From Rugalucina vietnamica (lineage: Eukaryota > Mollusca > Bivalvia > Lucinida > Lucinidae): 64,000 nucleotides of DNA. The notes under the pieces are model-generated. The model was not told where the DNA came from, searched no databases, and saw only the letters and a program-made list of their open reading frames with translations. Both the position numbers and the translations under genes were made by a program. Positions 57,375 through 64,000 of this stretch are shown here, piece by piece. The stretch spans positions 58,740,761-58,804,760 of the forward strand of contig OZ024869.1 in assembly GCA_964017185.1 (NCBI GenBank). Direction: 5' to 3'. Position 1 is the stretch's first letter, and each line of letters begins with the position of its first letter.

Positions 57375-58369
57375 CAGCTCCGTTTCATTAGTTTAATACA
57401 TACCGATTTGTTTCATAAGTAATGGCATAGCAGTCCAGGTACATGAAGCTTGGCCAAGTTTTATTGGGTGTTTGCAGATTTAAACGGATTTCGCTGAGTC
57501 AACCCTTATACATAGAATTATTCACTGATTGTAACAATTTAGATTTTGATCGATTTATAAATAGATTATAACACATCAAATATGATTAACGAAATAACAT
57601 AACTTCTGTGACACAAATATCAATGTTAACATTGATTTCTCACATTACAGGATAGTTTGAACTAAAAATTTATTATTCCAACAAAAGGACAGAGCGTCCA
57701 GGAGACTACACCTTACATAATATTTGGTCTACCCTATGTACAGTCGGGGTTATTGAAGCTTAAAATCTTGCATCCTACTAGACTGCCTTACCTTGTTTGG
57801 ACTGTCGTTTCGCCATTTTGTGTCCCAGTACCTTTTCGAGCGGCTTTCTTTGGATCAAATATTTATATTCAACTGTTTGACCAGTATTATTTGTAAAAAC
57901 AAACGGTTGTTTGTGTAATTATGTATCAAACGCTGACTGATTGTAAAATTTGGTGTACCACAGCTATTTGGGTGCAATATTTCAAGCTTTAATAAAGTTG
58001 AATATACACAGAGTAGACCAAATATTATGTTAGGTGCAGTATGCTGGGTGATATGCCAATTTAACGATATAATCTGTTTTGGGTTTAAACTTTCTTGAAG
58101 AATATGAAATCAATGTTAAAGTTGATATTTGTATCCCTGAAGTTATGATATTTTGCTTGTCATTTTAATGTGTGACTATTGATAAATCAATCGATTAAAA
58201 TCTAAAATGTTACAATCAGTAAATAGTTTTATGTATTAAGTTTGACATAACGAAATCCGTTTAATTCTGCAAACACCCAATAAAATTTGGCCAAGCTTTA
58301 AGTACGGGTACTGCTATGCCATTACTTATGAAACAAATCGGTTTGTACTAAACTTATGAAACGGAGCTG
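57375..58369. mobile_element. 995-bp fold-back MITE with CAGCTCCGTTTCAT ends
   Basis: The arms pair over roughly 300 bp or more (CCGATTTGTTTCATAAGTAA, GGCATAGCAGT, TTTATTGGGTGTTTGCAGA mirrored). TA lies at 57373-57374 and 58370-58371. Removing it gives GTGTATATTTATGTG, one base off the reverse complement of the uninterrupted opposite arm near 63925. The terminal 15 bp resemble those of the larger host element, suggesting a shared transposase source. Confidence 0.88.
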
Positions 58370-58966
58370 TATTTATGTGTGTTAAACTGGTAGTTTGTTT
58401 ATATTGATTGTGAGCAGTCCGATTGGACAGGAAGCTGCTTTCGGCGTGTACCAAAATGCTGGTAGATTTAATGTCAAGTTTTTAACTTTCGGCGATTGGT
58501 ATTATGTAAGTACTGTGAATATTGCCAGTTTCTGACATGAATGTTGTTCATTGGCATCTGTTGTAGATTATACCTTAAAACTTACATCACATTCGCTAAA
58601 GTACTGAAGTAGAAATGGAATTATAAAAGTGTTTTTCCTTAGATCTTGTTGTTTAGATTTCTTCTAATTGCACAATTTTGCTGACATTGAAGTTGAATTG
58701 ATACATAAGTCTTTCTTCTGTTTTCTGTTTATTTTATTCTTTTAATACATGTGATAAAACTTTACTTCATCTTAAAACATTTTAAACACAGAATTCTGGA
58801 TGTAGTGGTACATGTCCTGTTTCCACATATTTTCTAGGCAAAAGCCGAAGCCCTTGCATTTTCTAAATTCTCTCTAAAGTCACATTTTTTTGTATTTATG
58901 ATTTTCTCCACTTTTAAATAAGATGTTGCCTTTCCGAAATCTAGCATAGAACTGATCCTGCTGCAG

Positions 58967-60904
58967 ACACGGTAGGTAACCAAAACGGATCCTTTCAGAG
59001 GAAATATGCGTTTCCCGTTCCTTTCGGAGGAAGGGACGGTTCCTTTCAGAGGATATTGGTAGACGAAGACTTTTAGACACTAGAAACATAATCAACCGTT
59101 GGGTGATATCCTCAGATAAATAGTCCACGTAATGCACAACAAAATGAATTTGGTAGCTGAAGCGAAAATTCGCAATGTGCTTCTTTGTTTTCGCCGTTTT
59201 AAATGAAATAAGTACCATTCTTTATGAATGCGACAGTACAGGCTGCACTCAAAACCGCTTTTTTAATCGCAAATGAAGATATTTGCAACGAAATGTCTTC
59301 GAAATACAATATGAAATATATTTTTTGTACTACCACACAGTAAAACCCAATCAAAATACACTAATTCGCTCACAAAAAGTAAAATATTAACTATCACCAG
59401 AAAGTCATGTAGAAACGGATCCTTTCGGAGCACACCTGAAGTTGTATTTTTTGGGCACCGGCTGTGATCAGAGTATCTGGCACCGGATCCTTTGGGAGAA
59501 ATTTTACCACTAAAGCATATCTTGATGGCATATTGACTAGCTATTCTTTTCTGTAAGATCTTTTATAGCCACTGATACCGTCATTCCATTCAAGTTGCCG
59601 CAAAATCCTAAATGCGCCAATCAAGGAGAAAACAAATCATGTGTGTGATTTGTGTGTAGACACCTACAATCCAGCAATACCGTCCAGTGGGTCCCTAAGG
59701 CATGCTCCACGAAAGGCTTGATCAAAACCATGAAATGGTAGAATTACTTCCTTGTGTACCGAAAAATAAACATTTAAGGGGCTGTGCGTTTAGTCTTATT
59801 GCCATATTTTCTAGTTGCACTGTCTAGCAAACCTGCACTTCGTGACCTCGCTCCTTTAGTTGCATTTAAACAATAGTCGAACTTATTGTGGATTTTGTAA
59901 CTTTACCTGTAGCTGCATTATTTTCGTGTTAATCGTGTGTTCTTTTTTATTATTATTTTAGCAGCAGCAAAAAACTTCCAGTAAAAACATTAAATAGCCT
60001 ACAAAACTAGTAAAATCAAACGATTTTCGGCTTTGAGTCGCTAATTCTACTATTGTTTCCCCTGATCTATTTATAGACATATGCAGTTCCTGGACCTTAT
60101 TTATTTACTTCTTGTCCTTAAAGTTTACAAATAAAAACTCGTTTGTTACAATGCGGAATGCTTACGTATTAAAAAGAATTTGGAGTAATGAAAATATCAT
60201 AAAGTGTTCTTTTTTTCCGACCTTATTTTTGACAAACTAGCAGAAACACTCTTAATTTTACACGTCTAAGTTATTTACAGTGCATAGTTGTAGTACCAAA
60301 CATTTTGTTACCCGTCATCATTTTCGGTGATTGAAAGAATAGTAACCGTCTGAAGTGGTATCATCATGTGAAGGTAATGCATGTAAGCACATTTCCTCCT
60401 GAAGGATCCATAGCCTCAGCTCCGAAAGGATCCTGTGTCTGTCTCCTTGAGGAACCGTTACCACCAACAGAAGTTGTTTTTCACGTTTATTTATCAAGTA
60501 CAAGTATATTACCACTTTATTCATTTAATTTCAGATTGGCAAATACAATATCTAGGGACAAGAAGTGCTAAAACGTTTTGATCAATGACATTTTCCCAAA
60601 TATTTAAGGGTTTTCGCCTGCCTGTCGTCACAAAAAGCAGTTCTCGGCCAACATTTTTATCTCGACAACAATTACGAAATGGTTGTGCACATAAAGAAAG
60701 CGCTGAGATTGTACCTTGATTACAACGTCATTACGTGCACACACGTTTTGCACTTATTGTTCACGATAAAACCTCAAAAAATTGTTTCTCTAAACACAAC
60801 GACGACGATATTGACGATTTCATCTGAAAGGAACCGTCCCTTCATCCGAAAGGAACCGGCAACGCACATTTCCTCTGAAAGGATCCGTTTTGGTTACCTA
60901 CCGT
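58967..60904. mobile_element. 1.94-kb inverted-repeat element with iterated GGATCCTTTC words
   Basis: CGGTAGGTAACCAAAACGG at the left is mirrored by CCGTTTTGGTTACCTACCG at the right, and the pairing runs about 85 bp. Within each arm the word GGATCCTTTCAGAGGA (or GGTTCCTTTCGGAGGA) is repeated three times about 24-30 bp apart; more copies occur inside at about 59412, 59485, 60405 and 60425. No coding and no clear target duplication. Confidence 0.82.
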
Positions 60905-61017
60905 GGCAGAGTGTAAAACTTTCTTTTTAAAGATTTCTTTTGTTTGGAGAATGGACATACTGCCCAGATTGTAACTTATGAATAATTTAGTATTTTATAC
61001 ATTTTCTTTTGTTAATG

Positions 61018-63066
61018 CCCTTGCGAAAAAAAGCCGGCTTTTCTACAGCTTCTGCGCAGCTTTAAAAGCTTCGCGAAAGCTTCGCAAAAGCCGGCGGTAT
61101 TGGCACCTGCGTATTTGCTGTAGAAAAGCTAGCTTTTCCGCAGAGCTGCGGAAAAGCCGCGTTTACGCAGGTATATTGACAAAGCTGTAGAAAAGCCGGC
61201 TTTTGCGAAGCTTCTGCGAAGCTTTAACGCAGAAAGGCGCGTAAATGCAGCTAGCTGCGTTTACGCAGAAAGCTGCGGAAAAGCCGGCTTTTACGCAGGT
61301 GCCAATACCGCCGGCTTTTCTACAGCTTTTGTGAAGCTTACATACGCAGAAAGCCGCGTATACGCAGAAAGCCGCGTATACGCCGCTAAGAAACGCGACT
61401 TTATAAAAGCTGCGTTTCTTAGCTGCATATACGCGGCTTTTAATACAGCCGCGTAAACGCGGCTTTTATAGCTGCGTATACGCGGCTTTTAATAAATCTG
61501 CGTCTTTAAAAAAATCTTGATAAGAACAGACAAACAAAAATTTCAAAAAAGATTTGAAACAATATCAAATAGAATTTTAATATAAAAAGAACAGAACTAG
61601 ATAAAAAAAAAGTGACAAAGTAACATCAGACAGGTGACTAGAAAACATACTAGCAAATAAGAACAGACAAACACAAGTTTGAAAAGAAAACAAAATAAGC
61701 ACATGTAATTTTTTTTATGTTTGTGGATCATGCTTATGTTTGTGGATCATGCTTACCTTCCGGAAGTAGATCAGCAACCTGGCTCAGTGGTAGAGCATCA
61801 AGCGCCAGAGTGAGTGGTAGAAGGTTTGTGACATTGTTGCGTCCTTTGGTACAAGATTTTAATCTTTATTGAACTAGTAAAGTTGCAAGGAAGGGATGAC
61901 ATGTCTAGGATTTAGTTTGAAGCCAAACATTACTTAAGGGATACTTTTTCAGATACATACCTTAATTGTAGTTGATAGTCTGCTGGAATAACACATCTGC
62001 ACTATGTATGAATGAACTGGGAATAAAAGGATATTATTTCACTGCTGATCTGAGAATCTCTCCACAGTTATTCAACATCAACAAATACAATTGATTGTGT
62101 ATTTAGCAGGGAAACATCATATTCAAGCTGTGTGTGTTTTTTTCTTTGGTCTTAAGTAAAATGTATAATAAAGTTCACTGAAATAGCTGAAGTAAATAAA
62201 TTTCTTACCTGAGAATCCACAGCAATTACAAACAGTATGTATAAAATTTCAAAAGTCACTCCTTTTCTCTTCAATTGTCAGCCTATAAATGACGCTCAAA
62301 AGTGTTTTTGAAACAGATTTCTTTGCCAGATGCCCCCCTCAGGTAAAATAGCCATAGCAACAAGATAAAACTGCTTAATATTACATAAGACCTGACTATG
62401 GTTGAAGAAATACGCAGCTCTGCGTAAAAGCTGCGTATTATTCATTTTCAGCTCAAATTATTTCTAATTTGAAAGATCGGGAATTATCCAGCTTTTCTAC
62501 AGCTAATAAATGAAGAAACACAGCTATTTGTAAAAGAGACACCTTTTCTGCACCTTAAGTTAAAAAAGTAAAGTTTTTCTACAGCCCCTATTTATAAATG
62601 CAGAAAAGCTGGAGAAAAGCCAGCTTTTACAAAGCTTTCAAGTAGAGCTGTATACAGAAGCTTTATTGAAAAGTTTAATACGCGGCTTCAAGAAGCTGTA
62701 GAAAAGCTGCGTCTTAATGTTTTTCAATAGTCTGATTTGAAATTTCACTAATACGCAGCTTTTCTGCAGCTTTCAAGAGCTGTAGATTTAACCTGTTTTG
62801 AAAAAAAATAATATCCAGCTTTTCTACAGCTTCTATACCTAAAGACGCAGCTTTTTCAGATATCCAAATTAAATATACAGCTTCAACGCAGCTCACTTAA
62901 AAAAGTACGGCTTTTCCGCAGCTCACTGAAAAAAACGCAGCTAAAACGCAGGTCTAAAATAGAAACGCGCCTTTTCTACAGCTTTAAAAAAGAAACGCAG
63001 AAAAGCTGCGGAAAAGCCGGCTTTTCTGCAGCTTTTATACAGAGCCGCGTTTAATTTTCGCAAGGG
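61018..63066 (+). mobile_element. CCCTTGCG element, copy 3 of 3
   Basis: 2049 bp, in the same direction as copy 2 and apparently identical to it over all the lines compared. It is inserted within the second CAGCTC-family element. It carries the A-box segment at 61780-61796 and the 60-codon frame at 62714-62896 (minus). Confidence 0.92.
61765..61855 (+). other. tRNA-derived segment (A box) in CCCTTGCG copy 3
   Basis: Same sequence as in copy 2: TGGCTCAGTGGTAGAGC with flanking GCAAC and GTTGC. Not a working tRNA gene by eye. Confidence 0.55.
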
Positions 63067-64000
63067 TAGCTCAACACTTATATGTTATAAATTAGGTATC
63101 TTTAGAGTTCAACTTAAACAATATTGTACATCTGTTTAATTGGACAACTAGTACCACCATTTCTCTTCTGAAATGTATAGATGTACCAACTTTACATCAA
63201 AAGCATAGTTAACTATTTTTCCCTTGTCACAGAATATCTAACTATACCTACTACCCTGTATAATGCTACCATGCAAATGCATGTTTTCAGCACATAAATT
63301 GTCTGAAAGTTTATCAAATTTAAAAACTGGACATCTTAGAATATCATTAACAGTTGACATGATTATTTAAAGAGAGTTATGATAGCCTTGAATCTAATGC
63401 AATGTGTACCTGCCTATGACAATGTTTTAAGTTATGTAATGACATTCTTAAACATATATTTATTACGGACATTTGATGGTTTTTGAATACAATTGATTGA
63501 AATAGTGTGACTGGCGATTTTAACAAGATGGCTTATATTAGTAATCTGAATCATCCAAGAGAAACTTCAACGAATCAAATATTAAACGCGCGAGAGCACA
63601 CTAAGATGGAAGTAGACATTAAGAGCAGTTTTGCTTCCTTGAAATATGTCTGTAATGAAGGAAATAGCGTCTATTTAATCATTATTTCTGAACTTTATAT
63701 GTATTGCGAATGTGGTGCAAGTTTTAATGTATATCAAATAGATGTCAATTAATAACATTCAGGTCAGAAAGTGGCAGTATTCACAGTACTTACATAATAC
63801 CAATCGCTGAAAGTTGAAAACTTGACATTAATTCTGTCGGAATTTTGGTACATGCCGAAAACAGCTTCCTGTCCAGTCGGACTGCTCACGATCAATATAA
63901 ACAAACTACCAGTTTAACACACATAAATGTATACACAAATTGTAGAAGTTTCATCCAGACCAGACTAATAACCATCCAGCAATGAGCCATGCAATGCAGG
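63067..64000. repeat. Right arm of the second CAGCTC-family element
   Basis: From about 63270 it follows 23640-24427 of copy 1 (GCATGTTTTCAGCACA, GTTATGTAATGAC, CATTCAGGTCAGAAAGTGGC). The 81-codon frame at 63507 is inside this arm and is not matched by an open frame in copy 1, so it is not taken as a gene. Confidence 0.75.

Larger units (their letters stand above)
57243..64000. mobile_element. Long-inverted-repeat DNA element, TA target, copy 2 (runs off the window)
   Basis: It starts CAGCTCCGTTTCATTAATAA after TA, and the next 130 bp follow copy 1 at 17025. The right arm (63270-64000) matches copy 1 at 23640-24427, ending in GCAATGCAGG just short of the expected terminus. Three later elements lie inside (57375-58369, 58967-60904, 61018-63066); little else remains, so the core may be only about 2 kb. 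No transposase. Confidence 0.82.

Overview
The window looks like animal nuclear DNA, most likely from a bivalve mollusc. It is AT-rich, has almost no long open frames, and is packed with repeats of the hairpin-plus-tandem-unit type that fill clam and mussel genomes. The bivalve call rests on my recognition of those repeat styles and is not proven. One exon on the + strand (46470-46666) looks like host coding sequence and resembles exocyst subunit EXOC1/SEC3. Much of the window is therefore probably intron or near-gene DNA loaded with mobile elements.

Layout. 1-2200: two satellites (178-bp and 128-bp units); the 128-bp unit carries a palindrome identical to the vertebrate estrogen response element. 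2486-9746: a Ty3/gypsy-type LTR retrotransposon on the minus strand, with long terminal repeats, a 5-bp target duplication and a 1489-codon gag-pol frame whose integrase precedes the reverse transcriptase (Gmr1-like order). 9747-17024: pieces of several non-autonomous repeats and minisatellites. 17025-24427: a 7.4-kb long-inverted-repeat element with a TA target, which contains an 11-unit satellite. 24459-26506: first of three almost identical 2.05-kb elements with CCCTTGCG ends (the others are at 34579-36627 and 61018-63066).

27691-46376 is a stack of insertions that can be resolved by empty sites and target duplications. A host repeat was hit by two TA-target mariner-like elements. The larger one (29374-45606) received a LINE and a TTAA-target piggyBac-like MITE. 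The LINE was then split by a 10.2-kb element with about 1.05-kb inverted repeats (32309-42541, target GGATA) and by a hairpin/tandem-unit element (42661-44056). The 10.2-kb element itself holds the second CCCTTGCG copy, a 4.3-kb element with 35-bp inverted repeats, and, inside that, another hairpin/tandem-unit element. The 4.3-kb element also carries a striking cluster of fifteen copies of a 15-bp word, GTTACGGTATGGACA (39472-41024).

46377-57242: the EXOC1-like exon, another hairpin/tandem-unit array, a strong palindrome, MITEs, and a 6.4-kb fold-back element (49728-56136). 57243 to the window end: a second copy of the 17-kb long-inverted-repeat family, itself carrying a 995-bp fold-back MITE, an inverted-repeat element with iterated GGATCCTTTC words, and the third CCCTTGCG copy.

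No rRNA, CRISPR, operon or complete host gene is visible. Apart from the LTR element and the decayed LINE, none of the mobile elements here shows a recognisable transposase, so they were probably mobilised by enzymes made elsewhere. All repeat families, identities and boundaries were read by eye, without alignment software.
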